Assembly: GCA_003697085.1 (NCBI GenBank)
Contig: RFFU01000037.1
Coordinates: 1 to 64,000 of the forward strand
Reading direction: 5' to 3'
Origin: Candidatus Hydrogenedentota bacterium
Lineage (GTDB): Bacteria > UBA8481 > J006
Length of the DNA stretch: 64,000 nt
Of the stretch, positions 21,823-31,090 are shown in pieces. Both the position numbers and the translations under genes were made by a program. A model generated the notes under the pieces. That model did no database searches, was not told the DNA's origin, and saw only the letters and a program-made list of their open reading frames with translations. The first letter of the stretch is position 1. Each line of letters opens with the position of its first letter.

Positions 21823-22500
21823 TCAGATCATCTCTTCAAGAACCGCAAAGGATTTCCAACGGCGCTCCGCAACACTTTCCACCAACCGATGCACGGCACG
21901 TGGAATCTCCCTCCGTGCGGCGGACGTCGCGAGACGAAATCGCGTCCAGCCGGCGGGACCGGTACCAATAACTCGTTCTCGAAACCGCGCCGCGATACCG
22001 GAGAGTTTCTCTTCTCCGCCGAACCCTTCCCTGTCAAGGCAAGAAAAAGCGAAACCGGCGAGAAACGCCACGGGATCGATCGCCTCGGGAAGATGCCGTC
22101 CGGCGGCCGCCACAAGAGGAAAGAGATCGGCTCCCATCGTCTCCTCCGGAGCCAGAAGGAGAACGAGTTCGGCGGCCGCAGAGGCGCAGACCATCGTCCG
22201 CCAATCCGATCCGCCCACGCCGCTTTCCCGCTCCTCGGACCATTCCCTCAGATTCCACAAACCTTCCTCCCTGTTTCGCGACACGAGCACCTCGCCGCAC
22301 TGCAACAGCCGCGGGTTTTTTTCCGCGAATCGTGCATCCTTTCGTGAAAAGAAGATAAGATCAAACCGGCCGTGGCCGCGGCCGAGCATCCGCGCGATTC
22401 GCCCACGTTCGAGCGCCACCCCCCAACCCAAAAAGATCGCCTCTATTTTTATCGTCCCCCGTCGCCCTCTCTCTCCGTCGGTCGTCTCTACGAGATCCAT
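21823..22500 (-). CDS. recO: RecO-like DNA repair protein
   Basis: About 225 residues. The N-terminal OB-fold segment IKIEAIFLGWGVALERGRIARMLGRGHGRFDLIFF matches the RecO pattern (extra-strand, then GExDRxxxLxTxxxGxx). The C-terminal helical part contains the usual LFPLVAAAGRHLPEAIDPVAFLAGF stretch. RecO loads RecA at gaps with RecR. No zinc-finger cysteine quartet is present, as in many RecO proteins. The start is uncertain: ATG at 22500 or GTG at 22533, neither ideally spaced from its purine tract. The family call rests mainly on the N-terminal motif. Confidence 0.7.
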   Translation of the reverse strand: MDLVETTDGERGRRGTIKIEAIFLGWGVALERGRIARMLGRGHGRFDLIFFSRKDARFAEKNPRLLQCGEVLVSRNREEGLWNLREWSEERESGVGGSDWRTMVCASAAAELVLLLAPEETMGADLFPLVAAAGRHLPEAIDPVAFLAGFAFSCLDREGFGGEEKLSGIAARFRERVIGTGPAGWTRFRLATSAARREIPRAVHRLVESVAERRWKSFAVLEEMI

Positions 22501-22577
22501 CCTCTCCCTACGTCCTCCCGCTTCTGACACCAACCTCGATTCGCACCGGCGTTTCTATCGTCTGAGACTCCCTCCTC

Positions 22578-23582
22578 TTACTGCACGGAAGCATACCGGT
22601 ACCACTGTCCCTTGATTACACTCCACGCCAACCGAAACGGATTAAACGTAATATCGATGTTTCGCGGGCGAACAAAATCGCGAAGCCGTATCTCCTCGAT
22701 CGCGGCTCCCTCCGTCTCGATATCGGAAATCCTCCACGGATATCCCCGCTCTTTCGCCGCCGCAAGAAGCGGCACTTCGTCCGGCGCAAACCCTAGGATC
22801 TTCGCCGCGACGATGTCGACGGAGAGCGGATCCTCTCCCGCCAAGAGAAACCCTCCGTGCCGGGGGCGTCCCGCCGATGGACCGTCCCCTTCCATCAGAA
22901 CAATCCCATCCATCACGACGCGCACCGGCGGCAAGGCCTCGACGATATCCAAAAGCAGATGCGCGAAGGCCTTCTTCGAATTGGAAACGAGGCAGTGGTA
23001 GAGCGGCTTTCGCTTCCCGACCACACAGCCGAAGAGATTCTTTACGGCTCCGGTAAACCCCATCTGCACGTGACCTTTCAATTTCGGAAGATCGAAGATC
23101 ACGGAGGCCTCCAAGGCCTCACGAGCCAAAAAGATACCCCGCGGCCCTCGACGCGGTCTTTTCCTTTCGAGAAAAGATCCTCGCCGGAAATCGACGATCT
23201 TCACCCGGGGTTTCTCCACGGAATAGCCGGCCGTCTTCGCCACGGCTTCGGCACGGCCCCAACCGGGCGAGTCGCCGATCAGTATTTCGTTCGAAAAGCC
23301 TTCGATCCGAGACCGGACGGCGTTGACGAGAGCCGGGTGCGTCACGACGGCTTCCTCGGCTCGGGTGGCCTTGAGGAGGTTCGGTTTGAGAAGGACCGGC
23401 CCGGCACTCGATTTCCGCCCGTTGCCGTTTTTGGCGGCCAGGTCGGAAGAGTGATCGCGGTCAGCCGAACGTTCCAAAGGGGATTTCGCCCAATCAAAGA
23501 AGCGAAAGATTTGGGCCACGGATTCCGTGACGTCATCATATTCCGCGCATTGCAATAATAAGACTTTGCTCATCCGTTTCAT
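22578..23582 (-). CDS. DUF362 domain protein (cytoplasmic form)
   Basis: About 334 residues with family hallmarks: VLLKPNLLKATRAEEAVVTHPALVNAV, IGDSPGWGRAEA, then IFDLPKLKGHVQMGFTGAVKNLFGCV, a DGIVLMEGDGPSAG segment and PLSVDIVAAKILGF. DUF362 proteins are uncharacterised and often associated with ferredoxin domains; this copy has no Fe-S cysteines and no signal peptide. A second member (50328-51281) is Tat-exported. The start is ATG at 23582 or three codons later; neither has a clear Shine-Dalgarno. The recO-like gene follows 77 bases downstream. Confidence 0.82.
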   Translation of the reverse strand: MKRMSKVLLLQCAEYDDVTESVAQIFRFFDWAKSPLERSADRDHSSDLAAKNGNGRKSSAGPVLLKPNLLKATRAEEAVVTHPALVNAVRSRIEGFSNEILIGDSPGWGRAEAVAKTAGYSVEKPRVKIVDFRRGSFLERKRPRRGPRGIFLAREALEASVIFDLPKLKGHVQMGFTGAVKNLFGCVVGKRKPLYHCLVSNSKKAFAHLLLDIVEALPPVRVVMDGIVLMEGDGPSAGRPRHGGFLLAGEDPLSVDIVAAKILGFAPDEVPLLAAAKERGYPWRISDIETEGAAIEEIRLRDFVRPRNIDITFNPFRLAWSVIKGQWYRYASVQ

Positions 23583-23787
23583 TATACTGGAATGGGGAAG
23601 TGAGGGCAGAGAAAAAGAACCGCGGAACACACCGGCACTCCAGGGAAATGCGAGACATCACGGATCGCATGAAATGACTCGGAATGGTCAGCGTTTTCGC
23701 CCGGCCTTGCGATTTTTTTACCGTTGTTTTCTCCCGCCTCGTTGTTTAGTGTCCGTTGATGGGAAATGCCAGCTTGTGTTCCTCTTT

Positions 23788-25044
23788 ATGTGTGCTCATA
23801 CGAAGCGGTCTTCCGTCCTTCTCACGACGGCGCCACCTTTGCGGAACGACGAAGGCCGGACGCGGAAAAGAAATTCATGGCGGAAAAGGAGTCAACCCGT
23901 TAGAAAAAACCCACAATGGTCCCGGGAGAGATGGTTCTCCCTCTTCCTGGCTCTTCCTCTGATCTTCTCCGCTTTCGCCGGATGTGCCCGGGACAGGAAT
24001 CCACCGAAACAGAAGAGAACCGTCTCAACGCTCGTCACTTCCAAGACCTCCTCTCCTCCTCTCAAGGAGACGCCTCCACGGCCACTCCTAATACCGTCTC
24101 CGGTAGGACTGGCTCCGGAAAGCATTCCGAAGGCAATCTGGATGTGGCATACGCGCGAGATCACCGATTCGCCATCAGGTTTGAAGGAATTCACTGCCTT
24201 TTGCAAGCGCCACAATGTTCAGGACGTCTTTTTGCAAATGCTTTACCGATTCGAAAACGAAAACAGCCCACAATTCAAAACCGTTTTGGTGAATATCCCG
24301 GCGTTGAGGCGTACATTGAGAGTGCTTCACTCGGCAGGTATCCGCGTCCACGCTCTCGATGGTTACGCTCCGTTTTGCCGAAAACGAAACCACCCGAAGG
24401 TCTTTTCTCAAATTCGCGCCATCCTCGCCTACAATGCCTCGGTTTCGAGAGACGAACGTTGGGATGGCATTCACTTGGACAACGAGCCACACACACTTCC
24501 CGAATGGAACGATAAGGCGATACGTCCGGAACTCATGCGGGATTATTACGAATTGAACAAGGGATGTGTTGATATAATCCGAGGAAGTGGTCAACAACTT
24601 TCCTACGGTATCGACGTGAGTTTCTTTCTGGACGAGTTTGATGCTTCCGGAAAGCCGATCGCCGCACTGAATCTCAATTCGGTCAATCAACCTTTGATTT
24701 ATCACCTGTTGGACCTCGTGGACAATGCCGGGATTATGGCTTACCGAACTTTCTCGGAGGGAAAGGACGGAACAATCGCTCACTCGCGCGGCGAACTGTG
24801 CCACGCCAAACTCCTATCCCAAAAACGTAGAAAGAAACTCCGGATCTGGATCGGACTCGAGACGGAAAAAGTGGAACACTCCCCTGCTCTTCAAAAGAAG
24901 ATATCTTTCGCTGGACGGACGAAGGAAGAATTCAACGCGGTTCTTGTCAAGACCGCTCGGGCCTTCCGGGAAAACCCTGCCTTCGCCGGAATCGCCGTCC
25001 ATCACTACAAAAGCTATCGTTCCTTGCTTCAAGAGTTGCAGTGA
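23788..25044 (+). CDS. Exported lipoprotein with TIM-barrel glycosidase-like domain
   Basis: A protein of roughly 420 residues. A basic leader precedes the signal segment WFSLFLALPLIFSAFAGC, whose lipobox is FAGC. A Ser/Thr/Pro linker leads to a barrel-like domain: KAIWMWHTREITD, VQDVFLQMLYRF, AGIRVHALDGYA, WDGIHLDNEPH, and GIAVHHYKSYRSLL at the end. The LDNEPH strand end resembles an acid/base site in glycoside-hydrolase-like barrels. I recognise no named family. The start is uncertain (ATG at 23788 chosen; TTG at 23839 also open; no good RBS). Its base composition is visibly less GC-rich than its neighbours, hinting at transfer. Confidence 0.65.
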   Translation: MCAHTKRSSVLLTTAPPLRNDEGRTRKRNSWRKRSQPVRKNPQWSRERWFSLFLALPLIFSAFAGCARDRNPPKQKRTVSTLVTSKTSSPPLKETPPRPLLIPSPVGLAPESIPKAIWMWHTREITDSPSGLKEFTAFCKRHNVQDVFLQMLYRFENENSPQFKTVLVNIPALRRTLRVLHSAGIRVHALDGYAPFCRKRNHPKVFSQIRAILAYNASVSRDERWDGIHLDNEPHTLPEWNDKAIRPELMRDYYELNKGCVDIIRGSGQQLSYGIDVSFFLDEFDASGKPIAALNLNSVNQPLIYHLLDLVDNAGIMAYRTFSEGKDGTIAHSRGELCHAKLLSQKRRKKLRIWIGLETEKVEHSPALQKKISFAGRTKEEFNAVLVKTARAFRENPAFAGIAVHHYKSYRSLLQELQ

Positions 25045-25480
25045 GGGATTTCCAAAGAACCCCCCGAAATGAAACAGTCCGAACCGGATGACAGAGGCCT
25101 TTTTAAACCGGCTCATCAGCAAAATTTTTGGGTGGGGGCAGGCAAGATGCCTGCCTGTCGGTAGGCAGCTCTGCGTTCCCGGGACACCGTTTATTGCTCG
25201 TTCCGCTAACCGCAGGTTGGAGAACCAGCGCTTCATTTTCGTTCCACAGTCGCAGTGTAGACTCTTTGGACTACGAAACACCGATCCGCCTTTCGCGGAA
25301 TAAAAACCCGCACCGCCTTTCTCTTCCTAATGGAACGGCTGCGAAATGGGTCTGCCGGTCCGAATTAATCCGTATCTCCGCAAATGATTCGCCATGCCTC
25401 CCTTCTTTTTTCCAATCATTTGCCTGCCCTTTTCTTTAGGATTAGACTCCTCCCCTCTGAATGAGGAGGCGATCCGCGGA
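25045..25480. other. Gene-free interval with a repeat copy
   Basis: No supported gene. The middle (about 25128-25245) is a dispersed-repeat copy; the rest shows no promoter that I trust. GAATGAGGAGG near 25460-25470 may serve as a distant ribosome-binding region for the transporter. Confidence 0.4.
25128..25245. repeat. Dispersed intergenic repeat (family A)
   Basis: GGCAGGCAAGATGCCTGCCTG is followed by CCGCAGGTTGGAGAACCAGCGCTTCATTT. The second block is nearly identical to CCGCAGGTTGGAGAACCGGCGCTTCATTT at about 27.26 kb. Confidence 0.7.
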
Positions 25481-27016
25481 ATGAAGAATCTTCTCCCAGC
25501 AAAAAAACGCTTTGCTTTTTCTTCCCCCTTTCTCCTTCAGGCCGCCGGGCCGGTCGCGTGTCTGTTCATAACCTTCTTCGTCGATCTCAGTCCCGGTCAC
25601 CCTCAGGTAACACGCATGGCCGGGATCGCCGTCTGGATGGCGCTGTGGTGGATAACGGAGGTCGTTCCGCTGGCGATCACCTCCCTCCTTCCCGTGGTTC
25701 TCTTTCCGACGATGGGAATCATGAGCGGCAAGGCGACGGCGCCCGTCTATTTCAACCATATCATCTTTCTCTTCATCGGAGGATTTCTCGTGGCCTTGGC
25801 GATGCAACGATGGAATCTCCACCGGCGGATCGCTCTTCGAACCCTGGCCTTTTGCGGAAATCGCCCGGCGCGAATCGTGCTCGGGGCCATGGCCGCGACG
25901 GCGCTCCTTTCAAGCGGCATTTCAAACACAGCCACGACAATGATGATGGTTCCCATCGTCGCCGCGATCGTCGCCAATGCCGAGGAACGCTCCGAAGAAA
26001 AATTCTCCAATAACTTCGGGAAGGCCGCTCTCCTCGGCGTCGCCTATGCCGCTTCGATCGGCGGGATGTCCACCCTCGTCGGTACCCCTCCCAACATGGC
26101 GTTCACGCAAATCCTGCTCACGTCGTTTCCCAAGGCTCCCGATATCTCCTTCGCCCAGTGGCTCCTGTTCGCCGCCCCTCTTTCTCTTCTCTTCCTCCTC
26201 GTCGTTTGGCGGATCATCGTTTCCTGGTACGGCCTCAATAAGGAAACCCTCCCCATTGCGGCGTCTTCCGGCGAAAGCACTTTCAGGGCATCGGCAAGGA
26301 TGACCTTCGAGGAGAAGGTCGTTCTGGTGGTTTTCCTCTCGATGGCTCTCTTGTGGATGACCCGGCGTACCCTGACGCTTGGAACTCTGACCATTCCCGG
26401 ATGGGAACGTTTCTTTCCGAAAGGATTCATCAACGATGGAACGGTTGCGATCGCCCTGGCGATCGTGCTCTTTCTCCTCCCCTCCCGAAAGAATCCGGAA
26501 ACCTTTCTTCTCGATTGGAGAACGGCGAAGGATCTTCCCTGGGACATCGTGTTGCTCTTCGGCGGAGGATTTGCCCTGGCCGCCGGGTTCCGCGCCTCCG
26601 GCCTCTCGTTATGGATCGGAAAAAAGATCGCTTTCGTGGGAAACCTCAGTCCGATCTTTCTTGTCGCCTTCGTCTGCTTTCTCCTGACCTTCCTCACCGA
26701 ATTCACTTCAAATACCGCCACCACGATGATGATCCTTCCCATTTTGGCGGGCGTCGCCCGCTCGATTCACGTTCACCCTCTGCTCCTGATGATTCCGGCC
26801 ACTCTCTCTTGTTCCTGCGCCTTTATGCTTCCGATCGCCACCCCTCCGAACGCTATCGTCTTCGGTACGGGGCGGCTCCGCATCCGCGATATGGCCTCCC
26901 TCGGCCTCCTGATCAACCTCGTCGGCATCGTCCTCATCACGGCCTACACATCGCTGATCGGTGGGCGGATTCTTGGAATCAATTTCTCGATCTTCCCTGC
27001 CTGGGGAGGATCTTAA
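25481..27016 (+). CDS. DASS (SLC13) family sodium/anion symporter
   Basis: A 511-residue inner-membrane transporter with about 11-12 helices. Both substrate/Na+ clamshell motifs are visible: SNTATTMMMVPI in the first half and SNTATTMMILPI in the second (SNT signature). The paired loops are GGMSTLVGTPPNM and LPIATPPNAIVFG. Such carriers import dicarboxylates, tricarboxylates or sulfate with Na+, which would feed the TCA enzymes encoded elsewhere in the window; the substrate cannot be read. I start at the ATG at 25481, which leaves a short cytoplasmic tail before TM1. Confidence 0.93.
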   Translation: MKNLLPAKKRFAFSSPFLLQAAGPVACLFITFFVDLSPGHPQVTRMAGIAVWMALWWITEVVPLAITSLLPVVLFPTMGIMSGKATAPVYFNHIIFLFIGGFLVALAMQRWNLHRRIALRTLAFCGNRPARIVLGAMAATALLSSGISNTATTMMMVPIVAAIVANAEERSEEKFSNNFGKAALLGVAYAASIGGMSTLVGTPPNMAFTQILLTSFPKAPDISFAQWLLFAAPLSLLFLLVVWRIIVSWYGLNKETLPIAASSGESTFRASARMTFEEKVVLVVFLSMALLWMTRRTLTLGTLTIPGWERFFPKGFINDGTVAIALAIVLFLLPSRKNPETFLLDWRTAKDLPWDIVLLFGGGFALAAGFRASGLSLWIGKKIAFVGNLSPIFLVAFVCFLLTFLTEFTSNTATTMMILPILAGVARSIHVHPLLLMIPATLSCSCAFMLPIATPPNAIVFGTGRLRIRDMASLGLLINLVGIVLITAYTSLIGGRILGINFSIFPAWGGS

Positions 27017-27430
27017 CGAACGGCCCGCGGTCGCGGGTTCTGGGAGATTCCTTGTCGGCGTCGCCCCGCGCCCTCTCGCTCGGAATGACACCAGGGCGGG
27101 GCGAAGCGACACACTGGCGTCATCTCGAGTTCGCCGTAAGGCGAACGAGGAATCCCCTCCGCGTCGTATCCCGCGTTGTGGGCCGATCGGCGCTCCTCGA
27201 GGTTTCCTCGTCGGGCTTCGCCCTTTTCGGAATGACAAGGGCCTGTTTGGTGTTCCGCAGGTTGGAGAACCGGCGCTTCATTTCTGCAGGCAGGATGTCT
27301 GCTTCCCACAAACGGCGTTCTTCGCGGGTTTCTTGCCGGCAAGGATGCCGGCGGTCCCAGCGCCCGCGCCCTTTGCGGGTCTTCCTGCTGGCACGATGCC
27401 TGCACTTCCGGAGGGCTCACGTACGAAATT
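27017..27430. repeat. Cluster of dispersed intergenic repeats (families A and B)
   Basis: A 525-base gene-free interval composed largely of repeat pieces. These include CTCGCTCGGAATGACACC, GGCGAACGAGGAATCCCC, TTTCGGAATGACAAGG, CCGCAGGTTGGAGAACCGG and GCAGGCAGGATGTCTGC. Each has relatives at 1-110, 8.2, 12.4, 25.2, 55.4 and 57.7 kb. Translations of such blocks give the HSE...EESP strings familiar from intergenic repeats in other genomes. Nothing coding is supported to 27541. Confidence 0.7.
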
Positions 27431-27541
27431 CAACGCCGATAATGTTTAATTCCCCCCGACCTCGCTCGCGAAGAGCGGGCCGGGAGGGTAACTGAAACAG
27501 CAGGCGAAGAACACCGCCCGCAAACCCGGGGCCTTCGGGAA

Positions 27542-28663
27542 TCAGTTCGGAAGCATCCCTTCCGTTTCGAGCACCGCGGCCGCGCGCGGAGAGCCTTTCT
27601 CTTCCCCGCCGAGGAGCGGTTCCCTCCTCCCGATTTCCGCGTTCGCATCCCTTTCTTCAACCCTTTCGCTTCCGTTCCCCGCCTCGATTCGATCGGATAG
27701 CGAGGCGTTCGGCCCGTCATCCCCCACTTCCTCGTTTCGAACATCGTTCGCGCCCGTCACTTCGAAGTCGCCGGCCGGCTTCTCCTCTTTCCGCGCGATC
27801 GCAATCCGATCCGGCAAGCCCTTGAGGCGCTCCAGACTCGCTATCGCCTTCCGGTAGGACGGATCAGCCTCGACCGCCGCCCGATACTGCGCCCGCGCCT
27901 CCCGAATCCGTCCCGTCTTCTCCAGTGCCACACCGAGGTTGTTGTGGTAGGTGGGGACCGAAGAATCCAGCGCCACCGCTTTCCTCAACATCGGTACGGC
28001 CTTCTCGTATTCTCCCTTCTCAATTTCGAGCAGCGCTAGGTTGTTCCACGCCCACGGAAACGCGGAATCGATCTCCAGCGCCGTCCGGTACGTCTCCTCG
28101 GCCTGACGAACGAGTCCGAGGTTATGGTAGCAACGAGCCAGGACGTTTTGAGCATCCGCTGACCGGTAGTCGAGTTCGACTCCCTTCCGCGCCGCGTCGA
28201 GGGCCGAACGGAACTTCCCCAGACGCAACAGAACCCGCGCCTTGTTCACGAAGGCCCTTGCGAATTGAGGCCTTCTCGTTGAGACTTCCGTGAAGACGGC
28301 AACCGCCAGCGAATGGTCTCCCCGCCGCATCGCATCGACACCGTAACGGTAAAGTTCATCGACCGAGCCGAACTCCGGAAGGCGGAGTTGTTCGGTGTCG
28401 TCGAGCGTTTCAGAGTTTCCGGGGTTCTTCGCGATGAAACCCGTCTCCTTCCTTTGGAGGACCTTCCGCTCTGATTTTCGGGCTCGTTTCTCGAGTGAAC
28501 CCGACAAAGGCTTTTCCCTCGCCACGGTCACGACGGCCGCTCGCGAAATCCCCGCCGCCTTGTTGCGCGGTCGCGGGGACCAGGCCGAACCTCCGCACGC
28601 GGCGGCTCCCAAAATCACTCCCGCCATTACGGCCAAACTCACCAACGATCTTTCCACAAACAT
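27542..28663 (-). CDS. TPR-repeat lipoprotein
   Basis: A 373-residue exported protein. The signal ends in GVILGAAAC (imperfect lipobox, Cys23). Roughly residues 105-265 hold five tetratricopeptide repeats (FVNKARVLLRLGKFRSALDAA, WNNLALLEIEKGEYEKAVPML, HNNLGVALEKTGRIREARAQY). The Glu/Asn-rich tail is low complexity. It is likely a scaffold on the periplasmic face of a membrane. No enzymatic motif is present and the gene stands alone. Similar TPR lipoproteins are often linked to secretion or pilus assembly (PilF-like), but no pilus gene is adjacent. Confidence 0.8.
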   Translation of the reverse strand: MFVERSLVSLAVMAGVILGAAACGGSAWSPRPRNKAAGISRAAVVTVAREKPLSGSLEKRARKSERKVLQRKETGFIAKNPGNSETLDDTEQLRLPEFGSVDELYRYGVDAMRRGDHSLAVAVFTEVSTRRPQFARAFVNKARVLLRLGKFRSALDAARKGVELDYRSADAQNVLARCYHNLGLVRQAEETYRTALEIDSAFPWAWNNLALLEIEKGEYEKAVPMLRKAVALDSSVPTYHNNLGVALEKTGRIREARAQYRAAVEADPSYRKAIASLERLKGLPDRIAIARKEEKPAGDFEVTGANDVRNEEVGDDGPNASLSDRIEAGNGSERVEERDANAEIGRREPLLGGEEKGSPRAAAVLETEGMLPN

Positions 28664-29077
28664 CTTTCCTTACCTCCATCCTGATTTCTCCACTTCTTCG
28701 TTCTCTTCGAAGCAAAGAAATGGCATTGCGACCTCCGGAGTCACGGAAGGCAGGAAAGGGCAAGGGGCGTGCCACGGTCTCCAAGATGAAGAGAGATCGG
28801 CCGAACCCGTTGAAAATGAGATGATCAGCAGATAATCGTCAAAACGTGAACGTGCTCACAAAAGCACATTCTGTCGCTTCGATGCACCGGTTCCGTCGTC
28901 TTTAAACGACATCATTTTTTGAGAAATTCCATGGTCAATTTTCCTATTTCCTTTTGAAATTCGACAAAAATTTGCGGAATAAGGTTCGCGAAGTTTACCA
29001 ACAACGACAGCCCTATCATTCCCGAATGCTTCGGAAATTCCGGCCTCAGCCGGATGGCAAAACGGAAGAGATTAAAC
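28664..29077. other. Gene-free interval
   Basis: No gene is supported. GTGCTCACAAAAGCAC and GTCGTCTTTAAACGAC followed by ATCATTTTTT are small stem-loops at about 28.85-28.92 kb. The second could act as a plus-strand terminator, but no plus-strand gene precedes it. Composition is AT-richer than in the genes. Confidence 0.35.
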
Positions 29078-29151
<74 letters not shown>

Positions 29152-29540
29152 TATCCTCTTCTCATCCCCTCCCCAAGCGGGCCTGCTCACCGTGCCCTCC
29201 AAAGTTCGGGCAAGATGTCATTCTCGCCCCATTTTTCCTTCTTGCGCGTCGGACCGTTCTCCGCCGGCGGCACGTTTATCGTCGCTCGAACATTCCCATC
29301 CGCCGCATCGTGAAACCGAACGGACCACAAACCTTGAAGAACGTGAACGTCGCTCCGGGAGTAAAAACGTCGCTCCAGGCGTCAAAGTATCCCGAGTCGG
29401 AAGCGTCGCGGCAAGAATTTTCCACCGAAAGGAAATTTTCTTTCGTCGACCCTTGACCGCATTTCCAAAAAATGAGTATTATTTTCTTATAAGGTGGGTC
29501 GAGGGGAATCTAATTACAAGGAGCCCGGACCGGAAGATAG
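29152..29540. other. Gene-free interval with a promoter at its right end
   Basis: No gene is supported. AACGTCGCTCC occurs twice at about 29.34-29.38 kb, within AACGTCGCTCCGGGAG and AACGTCGCTCCAGGCG. A sigma70-like promoter for the STAS gene lies at 29454-29483. Confidence 0.4.
29454..29483 (+). promoter_or_regulatory. Sigma70-like promoter of the STAS gene
   Basis: TTGACC, an 18-base spacer and TATTAT (each hexamer 5 of 6). The implied transcript starts about 50 bases before the ATG at 29541, and AAGGAG lies in the leader. Confidence 0.6.
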
Positions 29541-29978
29541 ATGACCGAATTGCGAGTCAGCACCGAAGAGAAGAAAGGTGTCGTTGTCATTCATGTGGAC
29601 GGCCGCGTCGATGCCTTTCTCGTGACGAAAATCCGTGAAATCATCAATGACCTCGTCCAGGCGGGGAAACTCCGTCTCGTCATCGAGTTCGCCAAGGTAT
29701 CTCAGATCAATTCGACCGCGCTCGGCATCCTCGTCGGCCGGCTCAGGCGCGTGAGGATGCACGGGGGCGATATCAAGATCACGGGCTTGAATCAGGAAAT
29801 CCGCCGGATCTTCGACGTGATGGGGGCGGCAAAGATCTTCGATGTCCACGACTCGGTCGACGCCGCTTGTAAGGCTTTCTCGCGGACGATGTACAACGGC
29901 GAGATGGAAAAGAAATCCGAAGAGGAAACTTCCGCTGGTTCGGACACAGCCGCCAACGAATCCTCCGGCGCGGAGTGA
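29541..29978 (+). CDS. STAS-domain anti-sigma factor antagonist
   Basis: A 145-residue protein of the SpoIIAA/RsbV type. The STAS fold covers about residues 4-108, with the phospho-acceptor segment AKVSQINSTALGIL (Ser58, possibly Thr59) at the usual place. The tail (about 110-145) is acidic and Ser/Glu-rich. Unphosphorylated antagonist would bind an anti-sigma kinase and free its sigma factor, but no kinase or sigma gene is adjacent, so the partner is encoded elsewhere. It has its own promoter. A 67-bp inverted-repeat element follows 66 bases downstream. Confidence 0.92.
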   Translation: MTELRVSTEEKKGVVVIHVDGRVDAFLVTKIREIINDLVQAGKLRLVIEFAKVSQINSTALGILVGRLRRVRMHGGDIKITGLNQEIRRIFDVMGAAKIFDVHDSVDAACKAFSRTMYNGEMEKKSEEETSAGSDTAANESSGAE

Positions 29979-30044
29979 TCCATCGCGGAATTTTCTCCTC
30001 GGGTTCTTCTTTCGTGCTTCTGGGATGCCTTCTTTCTAGAAGTT

Positions 30045-30111
30045 GTTTCATAAGTACCGTTACGACCTCGGAAATCCTAGAGATTCAGGGAGGGAGGGAA
30101 CCTGATGAAAC
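30045..30111 (+). repeat. 67-bp inverted-repeat element C, copy 1 (MITE-like)
   Basis: Begins GTTTCATAAGTACCG and ends CTGATGAAAC. Copy 2 at 47730-47796 has the same length, and I count about 55 of 67 matching bases. Terminal inverted repeats are imperfect here (one mismatch) and perfect in copy 2. It lies between the STAS gene and the prepilin peptidase gene. Confidence 0.75.
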
Positions 30112-30189
30112 CGCTTCCGGAATCTCTCCTTCTCACCGCCGATACAAACCGAACCGCTCGTCCCTCGTTTCGCTGGAGACGACCGTCTG

Positions 30190-31053
30190 ATGCTTGCCGC
30201 GCTTTCTCCCGATAACCCTTCCGGTCTCCTTCTCCTTCGTACGACTTTCCTTTCCTTCGGCCTTGTCCTTGGTTCCTTCGCAGGAGCCTGCGCCTGGCGC
30301 TGGCCCCGCGAAGAACGCGTCTCGACCGGACGCAGTCTCTGCCCTCACTGCCATTCTCTCATCCGCTGGTACGACAACATCCCCGTCCTTTCCTGGTTTC
30401 TTCTCCGTGGCCGATGCCGGCGTTGCCGTTTCTCCATCAGCCCTCTCTACCCGTTCATCGAGGCTCTGACGGCGATGGGCTTCCTTCTCGCTCTTGAACA
30501 TTTCGCCCCGAAGTCTCTCGGCGCCGCGCTGGCGGCCGCGGCGCTTCTCTGGGCGTTCATCGTCTCCACCGTCATCGACATTCAGTATCGGATCATCCCT
30601 AACGAGGTGACGTATTCTTTTCTCATCTCCGGAATCCTCTTGGCCCCCTGGACCTTCCTCGGGCCTCCTCCCTCCTCCCTCGAGACTCACCTCTTCGCCG
30701 CTTTGGGATTCCCACCGGCTCCGATCTCCCGCGCGGCGCTCGGAGCCCTCTTCGGAGCCGGCGCCATTGGAACGATCCGGGTCCTGGGCCGGCTCATCTA
30801 TAAACGCGAGGCGATGGGGATGGGCGACGTAAAACTGATGGCGGTCGTCGGCGCTTGGTTGGGCCTGTCCGGAGCGTTTCACGCATTCTTCAACGCCGTC
30901 CTTCTCGGTGGCCTCTGGGCCGCTTTTCTTCTTCTCTTCCGTCTTGCCGGACGGAAATCCTATGTCCCGTTCGGGCCCTGGATCGCCGCCGGAGCCGCTC
31001 TCTCCCTCTTCGGTTTCCAAACGCTCTCCTTCTTTCTCGTGAGAATCGCGTGA
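30190..31053 (+). CDS. pilD: Prepilin peptidase / N-methyltransferase (type IV leader peptidase)
   Basis: A 287-residue polytopic membrane aspartic protease that cleaves and N-methylates type IV pilins and type II pseudopilins. The cytoplasmic zinc-binding loop has C51PHC54 and C76RRC79. The catalytic aspartates lie in TVIDIQYRIIPNEV and in GMGDVKLMAVVGAW (GxGD). Eight or so hydrophobic segments fit the family. No pilus operon is adjacent, but the GspG-like protein at 34445-35821 is a possible relative of its substrates. The M24 peptidase gene follows after 37 bases. Confidence 0.95.
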   Translation: MLAALSPDNPSGLLLLRTTFLSFGLVLGSFAGACAWRWPREERVSTGRSLCPHCHSLIRWYDNIPVLSWFLLRGRCRRCRFSISPLYPFIEALTAMGFLLALEHFAPKSLGAALAAAALLWAFIVSTVIDIQYRIIPNEVTYSFLISGILLAPWTFLGPPPSSLETHLFAALGFPPAPISRAALGALFGAGAIGTIRVLGRLIYKREAMGMGDVKLMAVVGAWLGLSGAFHAFFNAVLLGGLWAAFLLLFRLAGRKSYVPFGPWIAAGAALSLFGFQTLSFFLVRIA

Positions 31054-31090
31054 CGCGCGTTCTCTCGCCTCACCCCGGAAACTCGCTTCG

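Noticed and set aside
28890-28925. Stem-loop GTCGTCTTTAAACGAC plus T-run as a Rho-independent terminator
   Set aside because: Short stem and no plus-strand gene upstream to terminate; kept only as a note in the gap entry.
30045-30111. Element C as a known riboswitch (for example c-di-GMP type)
   Set aside because: It lacks the conserved GEMM cores; matched inverted ends fit a miniature repeat better.
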